A stretch of DNA of 21,634 nt from Lachnospiraceae bacterium UBA3692 (lineage in GTDB: Bacteria; Bacillota; Clostridia; Lachnospirales; Lachnospiraceae): contig DFIR01000005.1 of NCBI GenBank assembly GCA_002372815.1, positions 16,286-37,919 on the forward strand. The letters run 5' to 3'. A program made the translations under genes and the position numbers. Positions 11,562-18,750 of the stretch are shown piece after piece (the stretch's first letter is position 1; each line of letters begins with the position of its first letter). The notes beneath the pieces were generated by a model, which did not search any database, was not told where the DNA came from, and was given only the letters and a program-made list of their open reading frames with translations.

Positions 11562-13642
11562 GAGACGAGCGTCCTGAGCGTCCGGAGCGGGAAGGCCTCG
11601 GTGAAATGATCGGAGGACTTCTCGAGACGCTGCGCAAGTATTTCAACCTGCGCAGTCTCCGCATGCGTGTTTTCATCATCACCTTTCTGGTGGGGATCAT
11701 TCCCAGCATGGTCCTGCACATGGCGATCATGCGGGATTACGAAAAAAGAGCGGTCGAGGTGCGCATGGAGGAGGTCCGCTCCCAGCTGCGCTCCCTCGCC
11801 AACCACCTGGTCAATTCAGGGTATATGGACGGTGAGTCCTCCGCGCTGATCAACGCGGAGCTCGCCGAATTTTCTGTGCTCTATGACGGGCGGCTGCTCG
11901 TCATAAACGACCACCTGCGGGTGATCAAGGACACTTATTCCGTCTCAGAGGGCAAGACGATCGTCTCGGAGGACGTCATCGCCTGCCTGACCGGCGGAGG
12001 CGGCGGCGCCTATTCCCGCTACGACAACAGCGACGGATACATCGAATCGGTCACGCCCATCATCGCGACGGACTCGATGGAGGAGACCTCCCAGGACACG
12101 CACACATCGGCGGACCTGCTCAGAGGAGAGGCCGGGACGGCCCTGCCGGAGCAGGACGGCGGGGAGGAGAGCGACAGCGGCGGAGAGGGCGAAGGCCGGA
12201 GCGACGTGCGGGGCGTCATGCTCGCGAGCGTCTCGACGGCATCCATCCGCAGCACGCAGGAGATCCTGGGCCGGAAGGCGCTGAAGATGGAGCTCGTGAT
12301 GGTGCTGCTTGTTTTTTCGCTGGCACTGCTCATTTCCTCCCTGTTCGTGCAGCCCTTTGAGAAGCTGTCCCGGGACATCGGCGCGGTCCGCATGGGATTC
12401 TCCAGTGATCCCGTCCAGGCGCCCGCCATGGTGGAGACGGAGCACATCGCGGACGCCTTCAACCAGGTGCTGCGCAGGGCCAACGCCCTGGACGCCTCCC
12501 GCCAGGAATTCGTCTCGAACGTCTCCCACGAGCTGAAGACGCCCATGACCTCGATGAAAGTCCTGGCGGACTCCCTGCTCATGGAGGAGAACGCCTCCCC
12601 GGAGATGTACCGGGAGTTCCTGCAGGATATCGCCAACGAGATCGACCGCGAGAACAAGATCATCTCCGAGCTCCTGACCCTGGTCCGGATGGACAGGAAG
12701 GACGCGGAGCTCAACATCGCGAACGTGGACGTCAACAAGATGGTCGAGGAGGTCCTCGGCCGCGTACACCCGCAGGCCAGAGCGCGCGGCATCGAGCTGA
12801 CGCTGATCAGCGAGCGGCAGGTCGACGCGGAGCTGGACGAGACCAAGATGGCCATGGTCATCACCAACCTCGTCGAGAACGCGGTCAAATACAACCGCGA
12901 CGGCGGCTCGGTCACGGTCACGATCGATGCGGGCCTGCGGAATTTCTCCATTTCGGTGGCGGATACCGGCATCGGCATTCCGGAGGAGTCGCTGCCGCAG
13001 ATCTTTGACAGATTCTACCGGGTGGACAAGAGCCGCTCGAGGGCGGTCGGCGGCACAGGCCTGGGCCTTTCGATCGCGCGCAGCGTCGTGCTGCAGCACC
13101 ACGGCACCCTGGAAGTCCAGAGCCGCCTCGGCGTAGGCACGACCTTCATCATGAAGATCCCGATCCTGTACGTCGAGCAGCCGGCAGCCGCGACAGCGGA
13201 GAACAGCAGACGTTCCGGAAGACGGGCGCCGGCCCGCAGAACGGGCTTCCTGCAGAGCATTTTCGGGGGCAGGGGCAGACGCAGCAGTGCAGCCTCCTCG
13301 AAAAAGAAGAGCGGCAGGACCGCCTCCGCAGGCAGGAGCACAAAAGGCACGGCCGCAGCCTCCTCCGCAGGCAGGAGCACGACGGCAGTCTCCGCAGGGA
13401 GACGCGCGTCCGGCACGGCAGCCGGAAGGACCGCCGCCGGGAAGACCGCCGCAGCCGGCAAGGCCAGGACGGGCAGCAGTGCCGGCAGCACAGCCGGGAG
13501 GACCGCCAGTAAGAGCGGCACGGCTGCAAAGAATGTGAAGAAGACAGGGGCAGGAAACGTGATGCCCACCGTGGGCGCGGCCGGAAGCAGTGACGGCAGA
13601 GCGCGCCGCACAGGCAAAGGAAGAACGAACCGCAGAGGCTGA
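11558..13642 (+). CDS. Membrane sensor histidine kinase with basic C-terminal tail
   Basis: A 694-residue kinase that should phosphorylate the regulator encoded just upstream. TM1 is about 38-57 and TM2 about 245-264, framing an extracytoplasmic sensor with a low-complexity acidic stretch (171-217). A HAMP region follows to about 316. The dimerisation domain has SHELKTP with His324. The ATP domain shows NLVENAVKYN (437-446), VADTGIGIP (467-475), FDRFYRVDK (483-491) and GGTGLGLSI (498-506), so it appears catalytically intact. It does not stop after the ATPase (about 540) but continues for 150 residues rich in Ala, Gly, Ser, Thr, Arg and Lys. The ATG overlaps the previous stop (ATGA) without a clear ribosome site; ATG 11606, after GGGAAGG, is an alternative. 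Confidence 0.93.
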   Translation: MRDERPERPEREGLGEMIGGLLETLRKYFNLRSLRMRVFIITFLVGIIPSMVLHMAIMRDYEKRAVEVRMEEVRSQLRSLANHLVNSGYMDGESSALINAELAEFSVLYDGRLLVINDHLRVIKDTYSVSEGKTIVSEDVIACLTGGGGGAYSRYDNSDGYIESVTPIIATDSMEETSQDTHTSADLLRGEAGTALPEQDGGEESDSGGEGEGRSDVRGVMLASVSTASIRSTQEILGRKALKMELVMVLLVFSLALLISSLFVQPFEKLSRDIGAVRMGFSSDPVQAPAMVETEHIADAFNQVLRRANALDASRQEFVSNVSHELKTPMTSMKVLADSLLMEENASPEMYREFLQDIANEIDRENKIISELLTLVRMDRKDAELNIANVDVNKMVEEVLGRVHPQARARGIELTLISERQVDAELDETKMAMVITNLVENAVKYNRDGGSVTVTIDAGLRNFSISVADTGIGIPEESLPQIFDRFYRVDKSRSRAVGGTGLGLSIARSVVLQHHGTLEVQSRLGVGTTFIMKIPILYVEQPAAATAENSRRSGRRAPARRTGFLQSIFGGRGRRSSAASSKKKSGRTASAGRSTKGTAAASSAGRSTTAVSAGRRASGTAAGRTAAGKTAAAGKARTGSSAGSTAGRTASKSGTAAKNVKKTGAGNVMPTVGAAGSSDGRARRTGKGRTNRRG
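13323..13380 (+). repeat. Direct repeat inside the kinase tail (39-nt period)
   Basis: A 19-nt sequence, CCTCCGCAGGCAGGAGCAC, occurs at 13323-13341 and again at 13362-13380. The spacing is 39 nt, or 13 codons, keeping frame, and encodes SAGRST twice. It suggests that the basic tail grew partly by in-frame duplication. Confidence 0.8.
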
Positions 13643-13684
13643 TCCTCCCGGGGAGGGAGACGGCCGGATGTCCGGAGGATGACA

Positions 13685-14707
13685 GTGACGGAGAGAAGAC
13701 AGGAGAGAGTACGGGCAGAGCGGGCCGGCAGGGGCCGCGCCTGCAGGAGGATGCCGCAGCTGGCCGCCGCGGCACTGCTCGTCGCGCTCTGCTTTCTGGT
13801 CACTGCCTGCGGCGACAGGAAGAAAGCGACCACTTTTACGGTCTACTACCTCAACAGCAAGGGGAGCGGGATCGTCAGCACCGAATACAGCACGGAGACG
13901 GAATCCGCGGTAGGACGGGTGGACGAGCTGATCACGCGCCTGTCGCAGGCGGGGGAGGAGACCGGATGGGTGGCCCCGATCAGCGGCTTCTCGCTGGAGA
14001 AGACGGACCTGAGCGAATCCGGCACGCTGACCCTGTATTTCAGCAAGGACTACAACGACCAGGAGGTCGTGCGGGAGGCGCTGGCGAGGACGGCCATCGT
14101 CTGCACGCTGGGAGAAGTGGAAGGCGTGCAGGAGGTGCAGATCCGCGCCGGGGATGAGCCGATCTGCGACGAGAACGGCACGAAGATCGGCGCCATGAAG
14201 CCGACGGATTTCATATTCAATACCGGCACGGAGATGCGCGGGTATGAGAAGGTGCGGGTGCACCTGTATTTTGCCGATGAAGAGGGGAAGGCGCTGGTCA
14301 ATACGTGGCGGAACGTCTTCTACAACAGCAATTTCCCCCGCGAGAGGATGATCGTGGAGCAGGTCCTGCTCGGCACGGACAGCGAGTACGCGCATCCGAC
14401 GCTGAATCCGGAGACGAAGATCATCAGCGTCCAGACGCGCGGCGACATCTGCTATGTGAACCTGGACAAAGGGTTCCTGGAACAGCCTTATGACGTGACG
14501 CCGGCGGTGGCGATCTATTCGCTGGTCGATTCCCTGACGGAACTTCCTTCCGTGACGCAGGTGCAGATCACGGTGGAAGGGGAGCAGAAGACGGTCTTCA
14601 TGGACAGCGTGTCCCTGAATACGACGTTCCGCAGGGACCTGACGCTCGTGAAGGGGACCGTGGGCAGCACGATCACTTCCGACAGCGAGGAGGACGGAGA
14701 AGAGTAA
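13685..14707 (+). CDS. GerMN-domain lipoprotein (LpqB/GerM-like)
   Basis: A predicted lipoprotein of about 340 residues. A basic N-terminus is followed by a hydrophobic segment (LAAAALLVALCFL) and lipobox VTAC with Cys42. The exported part shows two GerMN-like repeats: roughly 50-165 (FTVYYLNSKGSGIV ... LTLYFSKDYND) and 190-310 (VRVHLYFADEEGKAL ... DICYVNLDKGFL). GerMN domains occur in sporulation protein GerM and actinobacterial LpqB; their ligand is not well established. The gene lies 42 nt after the kinase. In Actinobacteria LpqB is encoded next to the MtrAB system and modulates the kinase, so a similar accessory role is proposed. GTG 13685 is chosen because GGAGG (13674-13678) is 6 nt upstream; ATG 13679 abuts that site, and ATG 13751 is a third option. 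Confidence 0.85.
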   Translation: MTERRQERVRAERAGRGRACRRMPQLAAAALLVALCFLVTACGDRKKATTFTVYYLNSKGSGIVSTEYSTETESAVGRVDELITRLSQAGEETGWVAPISGFSLEKTDLSESGTLTLYFSKDYNDQEVVREALARTAIVCTLGEVEGVQEVQIRAGDEPICDENGTKIGAMKPTDFIFNTGTEMRGYEKVRVHLYFADEEGKALVNTWRNVFYNSNFPRERMIVEQVLLGTDSEYAHPTLNPETKIISVQTRGDICYVNLDKGFLEQPYDVTPAVAIYSLVDSLTELPSVTQVQITVEGEQKTVFMDSVSLNTTFRRDLTLVKGTVGSTITSDSEEDGEE

Positions 14708-14776
14708 GACCGTGCACCCTGCAGAGGAGGATGTGCGGTCCCGGACGCTGTGCGGCGGCACAGCCGGAGAGGAGGG

Positions 14777-17158
14777 ATGCGATTGCGCAGGCCGCTGTGT
14801 GCGGCAGTGCTCCTGTTTGTACTGACGGTGCGGATCCTGCTCGCGGTCTGCCCCCCGGAGGCCCCTTCGGTCCCCGACGGGAGACTTGCGGAGGCGGACG
14901 GGAGGATCGAGAAGATCGAGAGATCCGGCACGGAGGAGAACAGCTGGCGGCTGACGATCCGTGCGGTGTCGGTGCGGGTGCTGCCGGAAGGCAGGGAAAC
15001 AGACCCCGGAGGAAAGATCCTGTGTGAGATCCGGGGGCGGCAGAGCAGAGACGGAGACAGCGGTGCAGACGCGGCGCCGAACGGAGGTCTCCGCATCGGA
15101 CAGACGGTCACTGTGAAGGGACGCTGCCGGCGGTTCGCCGGAGCGACGAATCCCGGACAGTTCGACGCCTCCCTTTACTATCGGATCCTCGGATACAGCT
15201 TCCGCATGAGAAATGCCCGGATCACGGAAGCGACCGATACATATTACCCGCTGAGAGACGGACTGGCACGCCTTCGTGCCTTCCTGTCGGAATGCGTCGG
15301 CCAGTGCGTTTCATCAAAGGAAGCGGCACTTGTGAGAGCTGTGCTCCTCGGAGAGCGCTGCGGGGAACCCATGCAGAGAGACCTCTTTGAAGGGGTCGGC
15401 CTGTTCAGGCTGCTTGGGGTCTCCTCCCTGCAGATCGCGCTTCTGGGGACGGCTCTTTTTTCATTGCTCCGGAAGAGAGGGCTGCCGGTGTGGGCGGCAT
15501 CGGCAGCGGCAGGCGCGGCCGTGCTCCTGTACGCGCAGATGACCGGCGGCGGGGTGGCCGTCGCGCGCGCAGCGATGATGTTCGCGTACCGGATGACGGC
15601 AAGGATGGTCCGGCGCACCCCCGACCTGCTCACCGGCACGGCGCTGGCGGTGTTCCTCCTTCTCTGGCAGCAGCCCCTGTATCTTCTGTATGACGGTTTT
15701 CTCTATTCTGTGACGGCGGTGCTGGCGGCGGCGATCCTGGTGCCGGCCGCGAGGAACCGCGTGCAGACCGCGGCGGCTGTGCCTCTGGCAGTCCTTCCGC
15801 TCCAGATGCGAACCGCGGGCATGCTCTCCGTGTACAGCACCGGCATGTACCTGCTGGCGGTGCCGGCGGTCACGATCGTGGTCCTGTCCGGCGGAGCGGC
15901 GCTTCTGCCGGCGGCGGTATCCAACCTCCTGGCGGACATTCTGGGCGCACAGGGCGCGCAAGGCGCGGCAGGAGACAGCTTCTTCCTCCCGGTCTGCACG
16001 GCGCTCATGCTGACAGCCCGCGCAGCGGCCCTCCCCGCGGAGCTCGTCCTGCGGGGCATGTCGGCCCTGTCCCTGTTCCTGGCCAGACTGCCCGGTTATG
16101 CGGTGATCACCGGGCGGCCCGGCCTGGTGCAGACGGGGGGATACGGTATGCTGCTCCTCCTGCAGGCGGTGCCGGAGATGCAGGCGCGGAGAGAAGAGCA
16201 TGCCCGGAGACGGCACATGCACCTCGTCCTCCGCAGCGCCGTGCTTCTGGCGGCCGCGCTCTGCGCTCTCTTTGTGCGGATGCCGGTGCGGGGGATGGAG
16301 ATCGATTTTCTCGATGTCGGGCAGGGGGACGGGATCCTGCTGCGGACCGGGGATGTCACTGTGCTGATCGACGGGGGGAGCTCCTCCGCCGGGGAGATCG
16401 GGGAGACGGTCCTCCTGCCTTTCCTCCGCACGGAAGGCGTCAGGAGGCTCGACGCGGTGGTCCTGACGCATCCGGACCTGGACCACTGCAACGGGATGCT
16501 GACGATCCTGGAAGGGGCGGAGGGGCCGATCCCGGAGCGGGAGGACGGCTCGGCGGTACTCCCGAACGGGCTGGAGGTGGGTGTGCTCCTGCTGCCGGAT
16601 CTGGACGAATCTCTGCGGACGGAGCAATACCGGGCCCTCGAGGAGACAGCACTGATCAAAGGGATCCCGGTGCGGCGGCTCGCCCGGGGGGACACGCTCT
16701 CCGCCGGGGACCTCCTGCTGACCTGCCTGCACCCGGAACCCGGCGGCGCCTATGAGAGCACGAATGCCGGCTCGACGGTCCTGCTCGCGCAGTACAGGGA
16801 TTTCTCCTGCCTGCTGACGGGGGACCTGGAGCGGGACGGGGAGGAGACATGCCTGGAATACATCCGCAGCCGGCCGGATCTCTGCGCGGCAGCGGCCCGC
16901 CTGACCTGCCTGAAGGCGGCGCATCACGGTTCCCGGTTCGCGACGGGCGAGGCGTGGCTCTCGGTGATCGACGCGCAGATCGCGGTGATCTCCTGCGGGC
17001 GGGACAACCTGTACGGGCACCCCGCACCGGAGACGGTGAAGAGGCTGCGGCAGGACGGTTCCGTGATCTGGACCACGGCGGAGAAGGGCTGCGTGCGGCT
17101 CCGGACGGACGGGGAGACGGCGGGAATTGTTTTTGGGACCGCCAACTGGTATCATTAA
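14777..17158 (+). CDS. comEC: ComEC/Rec2 DNA uptake channel with metallo-beta-lactamase domain
   Basis: ComEC is the inner-membrane channel that takes up single-stranded DNA during transformation. About 793 residues, the usual length. An N-terminal hydrophobic segment precedes a DUF4131-like OB region (about 45-140). A competence domain of many membrane helices follows (about 165-455), then one more helix near 490. The C-terminal metallo-beta-lactamase-like domain starts with IDFLDVGQGDG at 509. It has the metal-binding HPDLDH at 565-570 and AHHGS around 715-719, so the putative nuclease site is intact. Start choice is uncertain: ATG 14777 with GAGAGG 4 nt upstream, TTG 14783 with GGAGG at 7 nt, or GTG 14750. 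It follows the GerMN gene by about 70 nt. Intact comEA and comEC do not prove natural competence. Confidence 0.93.
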   Translation: MRLRRPLCAAVLLFVLTVRILLAVCPPEAPSVPDGRLAEADGRIEKIERSGTEENSWRLTIRAVSVRVLPEGRETDPGGKILCEIRGRQSRDGDSGADAAPNGGLRIGQTVTVKGRCRRFAGATNPGQFDASLYYRILGYSFRMRNARITEATDTYYPLRDGLARLRAFLSECVGQCVSSKEAALVRAVLLGERCGEPMQRDLFEGVGLFRLLGVSSLQIALLGTALFSLLRKRGLPVWAASAAAGAAVLLYAQMTGGGVAVARAAMMFAYRMTARMVRRTPDLLTGTALAVFLLLWQQPLYLLYDGFLYSVTAVLAAAILVPAARNRVQTAAAVPLAVLPLQMRTAGMLSVYSTGMYLLAVPAVTIVVLSGGAALLPAAVSNLLADILGAQGAQGAAGDSFFLPVCTALMLTARAAALPAELVLRGMSALSLFLARLPGYAVITGRPGLVQTGGYGMLLLLQAVPEMQARREEHARRRHMHLVLRSAVLLAAALCALFVRMPVRGMEIDFLDVGQGDGILLRTGDVTVLIDGGSSSAGEIGETVLLPFLRTEGVRRLDAVVLTHPDLDHCNGMLTILEGAEGPIPEREDGSAVLPNGLEVGVLLLPDLDESLRTEQYRALEETALIKGIPVRRLARGDTLSAGDLLLTCLHPEPGGAYESTNAGSTVLLAQYRDFSCLLTGDLERDGEETCLEYIRSRPDLCAAAARLTCLKAAHHGSRFATGEAWLSVIDAQIAVISCGRDNLYGHPAPETVKRLRQDGSVIWTTAEKGCVRLRTDGETAGIVFGTANWYH
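17127..17155 (+). promoter_or_regulatory. Possible promoter for the peptidase operon, in the 3' end of comEC
   Basis: TTGTTT (17127-17132) and TATCAT (17150-17155) are 17 bp apart. The -10 is one base from consensus; the -35 keeps only TTG. A start near 17162 would give a leader of about 54 nt for the M32 gene. Read-through from comEC remains possible because no terminator is visible. Confidence 0.4.
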
Positions 17159-17215
17159 GTGCATAAAAAATAAGGCGCATCCCGCACGGGACCGCCGGGA
17201 AAGGACAGCAGAAGC

Positions 17216-18739
17216 ATGACACAGAAGACCGCGGAGATGCTGCAGACCGTGCAGCAGACACTGACGACGGCACAGAAGTATGAGCACGCCTGCCACGTGC
17301 TGAATTTCGACCTGGAGACGATCTGCCCGCCGAAGGCGATGGAGCAGCAGGGCGACCTGATCGCCTATCTCAGCAACGAGGGGTTCAAGCTGAAGAAGGA
17401 TCCCGCCTTCATCGAGGCCGGGGAGTATCTCTACGCCCACAGGGACGAGCTGGAGGAGGCCGACGCCGTGCTGGCGCGGCAGCTCCACAGGGAGTATCTG
17501 CACACGAAGAACATCACGCCCGAGAAGATGCACAGCTTCTCGACGGTCATGAACCGGGCCTATGTGCGCTGGATCGAGGCGAAGCAGGCGTCGGACTTCT
17601 CCCTTTTCGCGCCGTCGCTGCGCGAGGTGCTGGCGGTGAACCGTGAGGAGGTCTCCCTGCGCGAGCCCGAGGATCCGTCGGCACCGGCGGCATCTGTCTA
17701 TGACCAGCTGCTGGACGATTACGAGCGCGGGATCACGACAGAGGACCTGGATGCGCTGTTCGGGGCCTGCAAGGAGCGGCTCCTGCCGCTGATGAAGCAG
17801 ATCCTGGCGAGCCCGAAGAAGATCCGCACGGATTTCCTATCCCGGAAGGTCACGGATGAGGCCCAGGAGCGCATGGCCAGATATCTGCTGGACGTGCTGC
17901 AGTACGACCTCCAGCGGGGCGCCTTCACCACGACGGAGCACCCGTTCACGGACTGGATGGCCCCGAATGACGTGCGCATCACGACCCACTATCACGAGGA
18001 TGCCTTCGCGTCCAGCATGTACTCCATCATCCACGAGACCGGGCACGCCCTGTTCGAGATGCTGCAGCCCAAAGAGGACTGGGAGCACTTCATCGACAGC
18101 GGCAAGACGATGGCCATGCACGAGTCCGTCTCCCGCTTCTACGAGAACCGGATCGGCCGGTCGGAGGCGTTCGTCCACCGGATCTATCCGGGCGTGTGCG
18201 AGATCTTCCCGGAGGTCATGCGGGACGTGTCCGAGCGGGAGCTGTACGAGGCGCTGAACGTCGTGCAGCCGTCCCTGATCCGGACCGAGGCGGATGAGTT
18301 CACCTACACCTTCCACATCATCATCCGGTATGAGATCGAGAAGGCGCTGGTGAGCGGCGAGGCCTCCATCGACGACGTGCCCCGCCTGTGGAACGAGAAA
18401 TACCGCGAGTACCTGGGCATCGAGCCGGAGAACGACCGGACGGGATGCCTGCAGGACGTGCACTGGTCGTCCGGGTTCGGATATTTTCCCACCTATGCCG
18501 TCGGCAACATGTACAACGCGATGTATTACAACCGCCTGAAGAACGAGCTGGATCTCGACCAGGTCGTGGCGTCCGGAGATTTCGCCGCCCTGAATGGCTG
18601 GATGGCGGAGAATATTTTCAGAAGAGCGAACCGCCTCGCGCCTCACGAGTGGATCCGGGAGATCACCGGCAGGGAGCTCACGGCGGACGACTTCCTCGAT
18701 TATCTGGAGACGAAATACAGAGACTTGTATGAGATCTGA
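17216..18739 (+). CDS. M32 family metallocarboxypeptidase (carboxypeptidase Taq type)
   Basis: A zinc-dependent carboxypeptidase that removes residues one at a time from peptide C-termini, probably in the cytosol because there is no signal peptide. The length, 507 residues, is normal for the family. The HEXXH zinc motif is HETGH at 273-277, inside YSIIHETGHALFEM. The downstream HESVSRFYEN supplies the conserved Glu region (about 302-311), and NDVRITTHY upstream is another M32 signature. The protein is largely helical, as expected. ATG 17216 follows AAGGA (17201-17205) at 10 nt. It ends 11 nt before the M13 peptidase gene, so the two are probably one operon, possibly for peptide scavenging or turnover. 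Confidence 0.95.
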   Translation: MTQKTAEMLQTVQQTLTTAQKYEHACHVLNFDLETICPPKAMEQQGDLIAYLSNEGFKLKKDPAFIEAGEYLYAHRDELEEADAVLARQLHREYLHTKNITPEKMHSFSTVMNRAYVRWIEAKQASDFSLFAPSLREVLAVNREEVSLREPEDPSAPAASVYDQLLDDYERGITTEDLDALFGACKERLLPLMKQILASPKKIRTDFLSRKVTDEAQERMARYLLDVLQYDLQRGAFTTTEHPFTDWMAPNDVRITTHYHEDAFASSMYSIIHETGHALFEMLQPKEDWEHFIDSGKTMAMHESVSRFYENRIGRSEAFVHRIYPGVCEIFPEVMRDVSERELYEALNVVQPSLIRTEADEFTYTFHIIIRYEIEKALVSGEASIDDVPRLWNEKYREYLGIEPENDRTGCLQDVHWSSGFGYFPTYAVGNMYNAMYYNRLKNELDLDQVVASGDFAALNGWMAENIFRRANRLAPHEWIREITGRELTADDFLDYLETKYRDLYEI

Positions 18740-18750
18740 GGAAAAACGAT

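Noticed and set aside
13178..13642. Kinase tail as a frameshift artefact
   Set aside because: The frame continues open to a stop with GC-rich third positions like the rest of the gene, and internal repeats are in multiples of three; the alternative frames show no better protein. Not fully excluded without orthologues.
11945..14761. Minus-strand ORF of 938 codons opposite the kinase and GerMN genes
   Set aside because: It spans two real genes and their intergenic gap on the other strand; no domain is recognisable and the length is explained by GC-rich codon bias.
14731..15027. Small gene starting at the ATG after GAGGAGG (14731)
   Set aside because: It runs in a different frame across the start of comEC, has no recognisable domain, and its ribosome site directly abuts the ATG.
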